This document shows, one piece after another, positions 1 through 5,797 of a DNA stretch of 6,685 bases. The position numbers and the translations under genes were made by a program. Numbering within the stretch: position 1 is the stretch's first letter; every line of letters begins with the position of its first letter. Below the pieces are notes generated by a model. That model did no database searches, had not been told where the DNA came from, and worked only from the letters and a program-made list of their open reading frames with translations. The stretch comes from Alphaproteobacteria bacterium (GTDB lineage Bacteria; Pseudomonadota; Alphaproteobacteria; Sphingomonadales; Sphingomonadaceae), in contig JADCGM010000023.1 in the NCBI GenBank assembly GCA_020249025.1, positions 1 through 6,685 of the forward strand, written 5' to 3'.

Positions 1-904
1 AGATGAGGCCCGACGTCGCGCCGAGGCTCTTCAGCGAGGCGATACCGGTCGACTTCGTGTCGAGATAGGAGGCGACGCCGTTGCCGACGCCGACGCCCGC
101 GACGACCAGCGCGGTCAGCCCGACGAGGGTCAGGAACTGGCCCAGCCGCTCGACGAAGCGCTGGACCCCCGGCGCGCCATTGGAGCGGTCGCGGATGTCC
201 CAGCCGGCATCGGGGAAGCGGGTCTCCAACTGCGGTTCGATCGCAGTGGCGTCCGCGCCGGCCGGCAGCTTGATGCGGTAGGCGCGGGTGTAGAGGCTGC
301 CCGGCGCATCGACGCCGGTCTTGGCGAGCGTCGCGAGGCTGACCATCGCGGTCGGGCCGAGGCTGAAGCCCTGTCCGGCGCGGTCGGGCTCCTCGGTGAG
401 GACGCCGCCGACGGTGAGCATCGCCGCGCCGATCTCGACGCGGTCGCCGGGCTTCAGTCCGAGCTGGTCGGCGATCGCCTGCGCAACGACGACGCTGTCG
501 CCGCGAAGCGCGGTCTGGAGCGCGGTGCCCGTGGCGAGCGCGGCGCGGCCGTAGAGCGGATAGGCGCCGTCGACCGCCTTCAGCTCGGCGAGGATCGGCG
601 GGTTCGGATTGGTCCCCGTCGGCCGCACCATCGAGCGCATCCGCACGCCTTCGGAGACGGTGCCGAGCGCCTCGAACGCCGCCCGCTGATCGGGCGTCGC
701 GGCGCGCGAGGAGAAGCGGACCTCGACGTCCGCGCCGAGCAGGGTCTGGCCCTGCTCGTCGATGGCGGCGACGATCGACGACGACAGGCTGCCGACGCCC
801 GCGATGGCGGCGACGCCAAGGAACAGGCAGACCGCGAGCAGCCGCAGCCCGGTCAGGCCGCCGCGCAGCTCGCGGACCGCGAGACGCAGCCAGAGCGGGG
901 TCAC
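1..904 (-). CDS. ybbP: YbbP-like FtsX-family ABC exporter permease (N-terminal part, cut by window edge)
   Basis: This is the membrane subunit of a MacB/Lol-type ABC exporter that pairs with the ATPase encoded just upstream. The frame is open from a GTG at 904-902 to the left edge, giving 301 residues with no stop. Residues about 20-43 form a first hydrophobic segment (LRLLAVCLFLGVAAIAGVG). Residues about 44-250 form a periplasmic MacB-PCD-like domain with the typical early 'LLGADVEV' stretch. A second membrane segment lies at about 254-276, followed by 'LDTKSTGIASLKSLGAT', the cytoplasmic coupling motif of FtsX permeases. E. coli YbbP is about 800 residues, so well over half is missing here. 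The start was chosen because GTG overlaps the ybbA stop as GTGA, implying translational coupling. The substrate is unknown; a role in exporting lipid or hydrophobic molecules is inference from the family. Family assignment is firm, and the symbol rests on the ybbA-tesA context. Confidence 0.9.
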   Translation of the reverse strand, partial: MTPLWLRLAVRELRGGLTGLRLLAVCLFLGVAAIAGVGSLSSSIVAAIDEQGQTLLGADVEVRFSSRAATPDQRAAFEALGTVSEGVRMRSMVRPTGTNPNPPILAELKAVDGAYPLYGRAALATGTALQTALRGDSVVVAQAIADQLGLKPGDRVEIGAAMLTVGGVLTEEPDRAGQGFSLGPTAMVSLATLAKTGVDAPGSLYTRAYRIKLPAGADATAIEPQLETRFPDAGWDIRDRSNGAPGVQRFVERLGQFLTLVGLTALVVAGVGVGNGVASYLDTKSTGIASLKSLGATSGLI

Positions 905-1593
905 GCCGGGGCCCGGTCGCTGACGATGCGGCCGTCGCGCATCTCGACAACGCGCGCGCAGCGCCCGGCGAGCTCGACGTCGTGGGTGATGAGAACGAGC
1001 GTCGCCCCGGTTTCGGCCTGCCGCGCGAACAGCATCTCGACGATGTTGTGGCCGGTGGCGGCGTCGAGGTTGCCGGTGGGCTCGTCGGCGAACAGGATCG
1101 CCGGGCCGGGCGCGGTCGCTCGAGCAATGGCGACGCGCTGCTGCTCGCCGCCCGACAGCTGCGCCGGATAATGATCGAGCCGATGCCCGAGGCCGACAGC
1201 CGTCAGCTCGGCCGCCGCCCGCCCGAACGGATCTGCGATGCCGGCGAGTTCGAGCGGCACCGCGACATTCTCGAGCGCGGTCATCGTCGGAATGAGGTGG
1301 AAGGCCTGCAGCACGATGCCGATGCGACCGCGCCGCGCGATCGCCAGCCCGTCCTCGGACAGGCCATGGAAATCCGCGCCGGCGACGTTGACGGTGCCAC
1401 CCGACGCCTGCTCGAGACCCGCGAGCACCGCCATCAGCGACGACTTGCCCGATCCCGACGGCCCTAGGATCGCCAGCGACTGCCCGCGCGGGACATCGAG
1501 CGAGACGCCACGCAGGATCTCGACCATGCCGGCCGAACTGCGCAAGGACAGGGTGACATCGCGCGCGGCGATCACAATATCAGGGGACGTCAT
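901..1593 (-). CDS. ybbA: YbbA-like ABC transporter ATP-binding protein
   Basis: This is the cytoplasmic ATPase that powers the adjacent YbbP-type permease; it belongs to the MacB/LolD family. The protein has 230 residues. Visible motifs are Walker A GPSGSGKSS (44-52), the Q-loop glutamine at 96 (IVLQAFHLIPTMTALENV context), signature LSGGEQQ (146-152), Walker B ILFADEP with catalytic E171 and the following TGNLD, and the H-loop histidine at 204 (LITHD). 'LIPTMTALENV' and 'RLDHYPAQLSGGEQQRVA' closely resemble E. coli YbbA. The frame stays open 36 codons further upstream to 1701, but the ATG at 1593 (MTSPDIVIAARDV) gives the normal family N-terminus, and the longer version would run antisense through the tesA signal peptide. 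The stop overlaps the ybbP GTG by 4 bases, forming a two-gene operon. No strong Shine-Dalgarno sequence is visible before the chosen ATG. Confidence 0.95.
   Translation of the reverse strand: MTSPDIVIAARDVTLSLRSSAGMVEILRGVSLDVPRGQSLAILGPSGSGKSSLMAVLAGLEQASGGTVNVAGADFHGLSEDGLAIARRGRIGIVLQAFHLIPTMTALENVAVPLELAGIADPFGRAAAELTAVGLGHRLDHYPAQLSGGEQQRVAIARATAPGPAILFADEPTGNLDAATGHNIVEMLFARQAETGATLVLITHDVELAGRCARVVEMRDGRIVSDRAPA
1553..1580 (+). promoter_or_regulatory. Possible tesA promoter (-35 GTGACA, -10 CAATAT)
   Basis: GTGACA at 1553-1558 matches the sigma-70 -35 consensus in 5 of 6 positions. It is followed after 16 bases by CAATAT at 1575-1580, a weak -10 (shifting one base gives AATATC with 17-base spacing). 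Transcription would begin near 1587, just before the tesA ATG candidates. The element lies inside the 5' coding part of ybbA, which is expected because there is almost no intergenic space. It is a low-confidence call from motif reading only. Confidence 0.25.
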
Positions 1594-1612
1594 GATGTCG
1601 GGGAAAGGCCCT

Positions 1613-2353
1613 ATGCGGAACGTTACACGCCCATATTGGGCCGCCCGCCGCTTTGTCCAAGTCGCGTTCGTGTTTTTGTTGGGATCGTTCATGTCCACCA
1701 TGCCGGCCGCCGCGCAGGGCGCAGCTTCGGAACGCCTGATCCTCGGCTTCGGCGACTCGCTGATGGCGGGCTATGGGCTGAAGGGGAGCGAGAGCTTCCC
1801 GGCCCAGCTCGAAGCCCGGCTGCGCGCCGAGGGCCGTGCAGTGCGCGTCCACAATGCCGGCGTGTCGGGCGACACCACCGCCGGCGGCCGCGCGCGCCTG
1901 CCCTGGGTGCTCAACAGCCTCAAGAAGAAGCCCGATCTCGCGATCCTCGAGCTTGGCGCGAACGACATGTTGCGGGGCCTGCCCCCGGCGCAGACCCGCG
2001 CCAACCTCGACGCCATGCTGACCGAGTTCAAGAAGCGCGGCATCCCGGTGATCCTCGCCGGCATGTTCGGCGGCCCGAACCTCGGCGTGCGCTACGTCGA
2101 CGAGTTCAACGCCATCTACCCCGCACTCGCGAAGAAGCATGGCGCGGTCCACTATCCCTTCTTCCTCAAGGGCGTGGCCTTCAACCAGCCGCTGCTGCTG
2201 CCGGACGGGCTCCATCCCAACCGTCAGGGCGTCGGCGTGATGGTCGCCAACATCCTGCCGACGGTGCGCAGGTCGCTCGATGCGCTGCCCGCGCAGCGCA
2301 CCGCCGCCAGCGCAGGAGCGACCGGTGCAGCACCGGCTCTTCGTCGGGATTGA
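1613..2353 (+). CDS. tesA: TesA-like secreted GDSL/SGNH esterase / lysophospholipase-thioesterase
   Basis: This is an exported SGNH hydrolase of the TesA (thioesterase I / lysophospholipase L1 / arylesterase) family, which hydrolyses acyl esters and thioesters in the periplasm. From ATG 1613 it has 246 residues. An N-terminal signal peptide shows basic residues (R2, R6, R12, R13), a hydrophobic core at about 14-26 (FVQVAFVFLLGSF), and a probable signal peptidase I site AAA|Q after residue 34. Catalytic blocks are GDSL with S49, GVSGDT in block II, GAND (115-118) in block III, and DGLH with D198 and H201 in block V. In-frame ATGs at 1592 and 1595 are alternative starts and have an AGGGG upstream; 1613 was preferred because it gives a signal peptide of normal length. 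The gene lies divergent to ybbA, as in E. coli. The last 29 bases overlap thpR. The family is certain; the exact physiological substrate cannot be read from sequence. Confidence 0.93.
   Translation: MRNVTRPYWAARRFVQVAFVFLLGSFMSTMPAAAQGAASERLILGFGDSLMAGYGLKGSESFPAQLEARLRAEGRAVRVHNAGVSGDTTAGGRARLPWVLNSLKKKPDLAILELGANDMLRGLPPAQTRANLDAMLTEFKKRGIPVILAGMFGGPNLGVRYVDEFNAIYPALAKKHGAVHYPFFLKGVAFNQPLLLPDGLHPNRQGVGVMVANILPTVRRSLDALPAQRTAASAGATGAAPALRRD
1629..1641. repeat. 13-base dyad in the ybbA/tesA divergent start region
   Basis: GCCCATATTGGGC is a perfect 5-bp inverted repeat around a 3-base TAT centre. It lies in tesA codons 6-10 and about 36-48 bases upstream of the ybbA start codon, where a ybbA promoter would be expected. 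It could be an operator half-site pair or chance; short dyads are common in GC-rich coding DNA. Confidence 0.35.
2314..2318 (+). promoter_or_regulatory. Ribosome binding site deciding the thpR GTG start
   Basis: AGGAG is a near-perfect Shine-Dalgarno core, 6 bases before the GTG at 2325. It lies inside the 3' end of tesA. It favours the GTG over the in-frame ATG at 2280, which has no comparable site. Confidence 0.8.
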
Positions 2354-2861
2354 TCCGCCCGACCCGGTCAAGGCGCAGCTGCTGGCGCTCATGGGCGGCG
2401 TCAGCGGCGCGCGCTGGCAGACCGACGAGCAGCTTCACCTCACGCTGCGTTTCATCGGCGAGGTCGACAGCCGCCAGGCCAACGACATCGCCGACGCGCT
2501 GGCGAGCCTTCACCACCCGGCCTTCGATCTGGAACTGAACGGCATCGGCCTGTTCGACCGGCGGGGGATTCCCAACGCGCTCTGGGTCGGGGTGCGCCCG
2601 CACGAGGCGGTGACCGCGCTCCACCACAAGGTCAACCAGACGCTCGCCCGCGCCGGGGTCGAACCGGAACGCCGCGCCTATCTCCCGCACATCACCATCG
2701 CCCGCTTCGGCCGCGGCGCCGGCCCCGCCGACGCCTTCATCGCCACCCACGGCGGCGTCACCAGCCCGCCGTTCCGCGTCGACAGCCTCTGCCTCTACGA
2801 GAGCCAGCTCACAGCCGACGGTTCGGTCTACACCATCGTGGAGCGGGTGCGGCTGGGCTAG
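2325..2861 (+). CDS. thpR: RNA 2',3'-cyclic phosphodiesterase (2H / LigT family)
   Basis: This cytoplasmic enzyme of the 2H phosphoesterase superfamily opens 2',3'-cyclic phosphate RNA ends to 2'-phosphates; E. coli ThpR (LigT) also ligates tRNA halves in vitro. The protein has 178 residues, the usual family length. Both signature tetrapeptides are present: HLTL at 38-41 and HITI at 122-125 (in PHITIAR). The N-terminus, HRLFVGIDPPDPV, is the standard opening of the family. The start was set at GTG 2325 because an AGGAG lies 6 bases upstream. An in-frame ATG at 2280 would add 15 residues (MRCPRSAPPP...) with no family resemblance. The gene overlaps tesA by 29 bases and is probably co-transcribed with it. 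Its natural RNA substrates remain unclear in the family. Its position before rnr places two RNA-end enzymes side by side, but a functional link is only inference. Confidence 0.95.
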   Translation: MQHRLFVGIDPPDPVKAQLLALMGGVSGARWQTDEQLHLTLRFIGEVDSRQANDIADALASLHHPAFDLELNGIGLFDRRGIPNALWVGVRPHEAVTALHHKVNQTLARAGVEPERRAYLPHITIARFGRGAGPADAFIATHGGVTSPPFRVDSLCLYESQLTADGSVYTIVERVRLG

Positions 2862-2863
2862 TG

Positions 2864-2888
2864 CAACGCCGCTAGCGTTCGGCGGTTG
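2864..2888 (+). other. Short imperfect stem-loop between thpR and rnr
   Basis: CAACGCCG (2864-2871) pairs with CGGC-GGTTG (2880-2888), leaving one bulged G at 2884 and an 8-base loop. It begins 3 bases after the thpR stop and has no T-tract behind it, so it may be a weak terminator, an mRNA 3'-end stabiliser or chance. The remainder of the 59-base gap holds only the rnr ribosome binding site (AAGGGG at 2911-2916). I see no clear promoter. Confidence 0.3.
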
Positions 2889-2920
2889 TATCGGGGCGTG
2901 GATCGGCCGAAAGGGGATCG

Positions 2921-5161
2921 ATGTCCAAGCGCCCCTCCCCCGGCCTGCCGTCCGCGGACGCCATCCTGAAGTTCATCGCCGATGCGCCCGGTCCGGTCGG
3001 CAAGCGCGAGATCGCCAAGGCGTTCGGGCTCCACGGCGCCGAGAAGATCGCGCTGAAGGCGCTGTTGAAGGACATGGCCAACGACGGCGCGCTCGACGTC
3101 GGACCCGGGCGCAGTTTCCACAAGGGCGGCGGGCTGCCGAAGGTGACCGTTCTGCGCGTCATCGAGGCCGAGGAGGGCGCGATCGCGGTTCCCGACCGCT
3201 GGGACCAGGGCACGCCGCCACCGCGCATCCGCATCGTCGAGCGCGGGCGCGGATCGGCGCTCGGCATCGGCGACCGTGTGCTGGCGCGCATCGAGGAGGC
3301 GGGCAACAGCTATCGCGGCCACCCGATGAAGAAGCTGTCGCGCTCATCGGAGTTTGTGCTCGGCATCTTGCGCGAGGACGTGCGCGAGGCGCGCAAGGGC
3401 GGCAGCGAGCGGTCGTGGCGGCTGGTGCCCGTCGACAAGAAGGCGCGGCTCGAGGTCGCGGTCTCCGATCCGGGTGACGCCGAGCCGGGCGATCTCGTGC
3501 TCGCCGAGCCGGTCGGCCGGCCGCCGCGCCAGACCGCGCGCGTCGTCGAGGTGCTCGGCGATCCGTTCGCGCCGCGCAGCTTCTCGCTCATCGCCATCCA
3601 CGCCAAGGGCATCCCGCACCGCTTCCCCGATGCGGCGCTGGCGGAGGCCGAGCGTGCCGCGCACCAGCCGCTCGGCGACCGCGAGGATCTGCGCCATCTG
3701 CCGATCCTCACCATCGACCCGGCCGACGCGCGCGATCATGACGATGCGGTCTGGGCCGCCCCCGACAGCGATCCCGCCAACCCCGGCGGCTGGACCGCGG
3801 TCGTCGCCATCGCCGACGTGTCGTGGTTCGTCCGTCCCGGCTCGGCGCTCGACCGATCGGCGCGCGAGCGCGGCAATTCGGTCTACTTCCCCGACCGGGT
3901 GGTGCCGATGCTGCCCGAGGCGCTGTCGGCCGACGCCTGCTCGCTCGTCGAGCAGCAGGATCGGGCGGTCCTCGCCTGCCATCTGACGCTGTCCGCTGAC
4001 GGTCGCATCCTCGCCCAGCGCTTCACCCGCGCCGTCATCCGCTGTGTCGCCAACGTCGCCTATGAGGAGGCGCAGGCGGCGATCGACGGCAAGGCCCAGT
4101 CGCCCTGGACCGAGACCGTCCTCAAGCCGCTGTGGGGGGCGTGGGGTGCGCTGTCGAAAGCGCGCGACAAGCGAGAGCCGCTCGATCTCGATCTGCCCGA
4201 ACGCCGGGTCGTCCTCGACGCCGCCGGGCGCATCACCGATGTCGCCCCGCGCGAGCGTCTCGATGCGCACCGCGTGATCGAAGACTTCATGATCGCCGCC
4301 AACGTCGCCGCGGCGAAGGCGCTGGAGGCGAAGAAGACGCCGGTCATGTACCGCGTCCACGAGGCGCCGGGCCGCGAGAAGCTCGTGGCGCTCAAGGACT
4401 ATCTCGAAAGCTTCGATCTGCCCTTCGCGCTCGGCCAGGTCATCCGCCCGGCGACCTTCAACCGGCTGCTGGCGCAGGTGCGCGACCTGCCGGAGAAGGA
4501 TCAGGTCAACGAGCAGGTGCTGCGCACGCAGACGCAGGCCTATTATGCGCCCGACAATCTCGGTCATTTCGGTCTCGCGCTCGGCTCCTATGCGCACTTC
4601 ACCTCGCCGATCCGGCGCTATTCCGATCTCGTCGTCCACCGCGCGCTGGTCCGCGCCTACAGGCTCGGCGAGGGCGGGCTGACCGACGACGAGGCGACTG
4701 CGATGGCGCGCACCGGCGAGCACATCTCGATGACCGAGCGCCGCGCCATGGAGGCCGAGCGCGACACCATCGACCGCTATGTTGCGGCCTTCCTCGCCGA
4801 GAAGGTCGGCGAGGTGCTGCCGACGAAGATCACCGGCGTCGCCAAGTTCGGCTTCTTCGCGACCGTCGAGGGCGTCGGCGGCGACGGGCTGGTGCCGGTC
4901 TCCACGCTCGGCGACGAGCGCTTCCTGTTCGACGAGACGCTGAAGGTTCTCGAAGGCACCGAGACGGGCACGACCTATCGCCCCGGGCTCACGCTCGACC
5001 TGCGGCTCGCCGAGGCCAACCCGGTGACGGGCGCATTGCGCTTCGAGCTCCCCGAAGAACCCGCCGCCGGCCACCGCGTCCCCCGCGAACGCCGCGACCG
5101 CCCCCGTCCGGCGCGCCGCGGCGGTCCGCCCCCCGGCGTCCGGCGCGGGAAGCGGCGATGA
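2921..5161 (+). CDS. rnr: Ribonuclease R (RNB-family 3'-5' exoribonuclease)
   Basis: This is a processive 3'-to-5' hydrolytic exoribonuclease that degrades structured RNA and takes part in rRNA/tRNA quality control and mRNA decay. It has 746 residues. An N-terminal winged-helix-like region occupies about 10-70 (AILKFIADAPGPVGKREIAKA), cold-shock/OB domains about 75-240, and the RNB catalytic domain about 250-600. The metal-binding cluster DPADARDHDD gives D266, D272, D274 and D275; the later HFTSPIRRYSDL motif (559-570) is the other RNB hallmark. An S1 domain follows at about 632-712 (KITGVAKFGFF, then GLVPVSTL). The last ~30 residues form an Arg/Pro/Gly-rich basic tail. The S1 domain, basic tail and length point to RNase R rather than RNase II. 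ATG 2921 has AAGGGG four bases before it. The gene ends in ATGA at 5158-5161, but no credible gene starts there. Confidence 0.97.
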   Translation: MSKRPSPGLPSADAILKFIADAPGPVGKREIAKAFGLHGAEKIALKALLKDMANDGALDVGPGRSFHKGGGLPKVTVLRVIEAEEGAIAVPDRWDQGTPPPRIRIVERGRGSALGIGDRVLARIEEAGNSYRGHPMKKLSRSSEFVLGILREDVREARKGGSERSWRLVPVDKKARLEVAVSDPGDAEPGDLVLAEPVGRPPRQTARVVEVLGDPFAPRSFSLIAIHAKGIPHRFPDAALAEAERAAHQPLGDREDLRHLPILTIDPADARDHDDAVWAAPDSDPANPGGWTAVVAIADVSWFVRPGSALDRSARERGNSVYFPDRVVPMLPEALSADACSLVEQQDRAVLACHLTLSADGRILAQRFTRAVIRCVANVAYEEAQAAIDGKAQSPWTETVLKPLWGAWGALSKARDKREPLDLDLPERRVVLDAAGRITDVAPRERLDAHRVIEDFMIAANVAAAKALEAKKTPVMYRVHEAPGREKLVALKDYLESFDLPFALGQVIRPATFNRLLAQVRDLPEKDQVNEQVLRTQTQAYYAPDNLGHFGLALGSYAHFTSPIRRYSDLVVHRALVRAYRLGEGGLTDDEATAMARTGEHISMTERRAMEAERDTIDRYVAAFLAEKVGEVLPTKITGVAKFGFFATVEGVGGDGLVPVSTLGDERFLFDETLKVLEGTETGTTYRPGLTLDLRLAEANPVTGALRFELPEEPAAGHRVPRERRDRPRPARRGGPPPGVRRGKRR

Positions 5162-5202
5162 GCAGGCTGGGCAGTCTCTGCAATTTCCGGTAGAGTCCGA
5201 CC

Positions 5203-5445
5203 ATGAACGCGGCGACCGAAAACCTTGTCCTCGAGATGCTGCGCGGCATCCGCGGCGATATGGCGGACATGCGCGCGGTCCAGAAAGAGCAGTCGGTGCG
5301 GCTCGCCGAAATCGCGGCGGGCCTTGGCGGCCTGCGCCGGGACAGCGCTCTCGACGCTGAAGTCAGCGCCCATCTGGCGACGCGGGTCGACCGCGCCTTC
5401 GACGAGATCGACCGGATCAAGCGTCGGCTCGATCTGACCGATTGA
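5203..5445 (+). CDS. Small hypothetical coiled-coil protein
   Basis: This 80-residue protein is not identified. The translation is rich in Arg, Glu, Asp, Ala and Leu, has no cysteine, proline or tryptophan, and shows heptad-like spacing of Leu/Ile/Met/Val from about residue 8 to 40 (LVLEMLRGIRGDMADMRAVQKEQSVRL read in two parts) and again at 58-78 (ATRVDRAFDEIDRIKRRLDL). This suggests two amphipathic helices, possibly a coiled-coil dimer. The opening 'LVLEMLRGIRGDMADMR' resembles small uncharacterised proteins I recall from other alphaproteobacteria, which supports a real gene. ATG 5203 is 41 bases after the rnr stop, with only a weak Shine-Dalgarno sequence (around TAGAG at 5191-5195). It is probably read in the same direction as rnr and ends before the 5497-5523 hairpin. 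It has no signal peptide or membrane segment, so it is likely cytoplasmic. Function unknown. Confidence 0.7.
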   Translation: MNAATENLVLEMLRGIRGDMADMRAVQKEQSVRLAEIAAGLGGLRRDSALDAEVSAHLATRVDRAFDEIDRIKRRLDLTD

Positions 5446-5454
5446 GTGTTCGAC

Positions 5455-5483
5455 TTGACTTCCCGCCCCTGAATTGGCAAGAG
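5455..5483 (+). promoter_or_regulatory. Possible rpmG promoter (TTGACT -35, poor -10)
   Basis: TTGACT at 5455-5460 matches the -35 consensus in 5 of 6 positions. At 17-base spacing the -10 position reads CAAGAG (5478-5483), which matches poorly. The -35 begins 9 bases after the stop of the 80-aa ORF, a sensible place for an independent rpmG promoter. If real, the hairpin at 5497-5523 falls inside the rpmG leader. Confidence 0.3.
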
Positions 5484-5496
5484 CCGCGTCCGAACG

Positions 5497-5523
5497 GCGG
5501 CGCGCGTGCGCCGCTTTCTTTTT
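5497..5523 (+). terminator. Intrinsic terminator-like hairpin in the rpmG upstream region
   Basis: GCGGCGC (5497-5503) and GCGCCGC (5508-5514) form a perfect 7-bp all-GC stem with a 4-base GCGT loop, directly followed by TTTCTTTTT (5515-5523). This is the classic Rho-independent shape. It may end transcripts from rnr and the 80-aa ORF. However, it stands only 28 bases before the rpmG ATG, too close for a complete rpmG promoter to fit after it, so an attenuator role in the rpmG leader is possible. Confidence 0.7.
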
Positions 5524-5551
5524 CAAGAGCATTCAGGTTTTCGAGGACGCC

Positions 5552-5719
5552 ATGGCGAAGCCCACCACCGTCAAGATCAAGCTGGTCAGCAGCGCCGACA
5601 CCGGCTTCTTCTACGTCACGAAGAAGAACCCGCGCACGAAGACCGAGAAGCTGAGCTTCCGCAAGTACGACCCCGTCGCGCGCAAGCACGTCGAGTTCAA
5701 GGAAGCCAAGATCAAGTAG
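5552..5719 (+). CDS. rpmG: 50S ribosomal protein L33 (zinc-free form)
   Basis: This is a small basic protein of the large ribosomal subunit, located near the E site. From ATG 5552 it has 55 residues, the normal L33 length (MAKPTTVKIKLVSSADTGFF onward, ending in FKEAKIK). The family core TGFFYVTKKNPRTKTEKL and KYDPVARKHVEF is intact. There are no cysteines, so this is the C-minus form without the paired CxxC zinc ribbon, as is usual in Proteobacteria. GAGGA at 5543-5547 serves as ribosome binding site with a 4-base spacer. The frame is open upstream to an ATG at 5474, but that extension contains the hairpin sequence and is not L33-like. The gene is preceded by a terminator-like hairpin and followed by a strong hairpin, and converges on pleD. 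I recall pleD, rpmG and rnr being close neighbours in several alphaproteobacteria. Confidence 0.98.
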   Translation: MAKPTTVKIKLVSSADTGFFYVTKKNPRTKTEKLSFRKYDPVARKHVEFKEAKIK

Positions 5720-5745
5720 CTGCCCGCTGCCGGGCCGGCTCCGCG

Positions 5746-5775
5746 ACGGCCGCGTCTCTCAGGAGACGCGGCCGT
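5746..5775. terminator. Strong hairpin between convergent rpmG and pleD, probable bidirectional terminator
   Basis: A perfect 13-bp stem, ACGGCCGCGTCTC (5746-5758) with GAGACGCGGCCGT (5763-5775), closes a 4-base loop TCAG. It lies 26 bases after the rpmG stop and 22 bases after the pleD stop on the other strand. Neither side has a real T-tract (TGTCGTATT on the + side), so termination efficiency is uncertain, but position and symmetry fit a shared terminator. Confidence 0.65.
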
Positions 5776-5797
5776 TGTCGTATTCAGGGTCTAGCAG

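Noticed and set aside
580..904. Minus-strand frame 580-819 inside ybbP as a separate small gene
   Set aside because: It is out of frame with the permease, Ser/Arg-rich, and overlaps the first periplasmic region of YbbP, which is clearly coding in another frame.
1238..1612. Long upstream extension of the tesA frame into ybbA
   Set aside because: It is antisense to the conserved ATPase core and would bury the signal peptide in the middle of the protein.
1594..1701. 36-residue N-terminal extension of YbbA to an ATG at 1701
   Set aside because: The extension runs antisense through the TesA signal peptide, has no ABC-family resemblance, and the ATG at 1593 gives the normal YbbA N-terminus.
1580..2392. 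270-codon open frame antisense to tesA
   Set aside because: It is a shadow of tesA with no recognisable domain; tesA has all SGNH blocks and a signal peptide.
3344..5074. 576-codon open frame antisense to rnr
   Set aside because: It is a codon-bias shadow: GC-rich third positions leave the opposite strand free of stops. The translation is low-complexity Arg/Ala/Gly/Asp with no domain, and rnr on the other strand has every RNase R motif.
2325..5161. thpR-rnr pair as a dedicated RNA repair or defence module
   Set aside because: Both are housekeeping-type genes, separated by a gap with a stem-loop, with no ligase, toxin or nuclease partner nearby. Adjacency alone does not support a system.
5158..5193. 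11-codon ORF (MSRLGSLCNFR) starting in the ATGA of the rnr stop
   Set aside because: It is very short, has no good Shine-Dalgarno sequence and no recognisable role. The ATGA overlap alone is not enough to call a gene.
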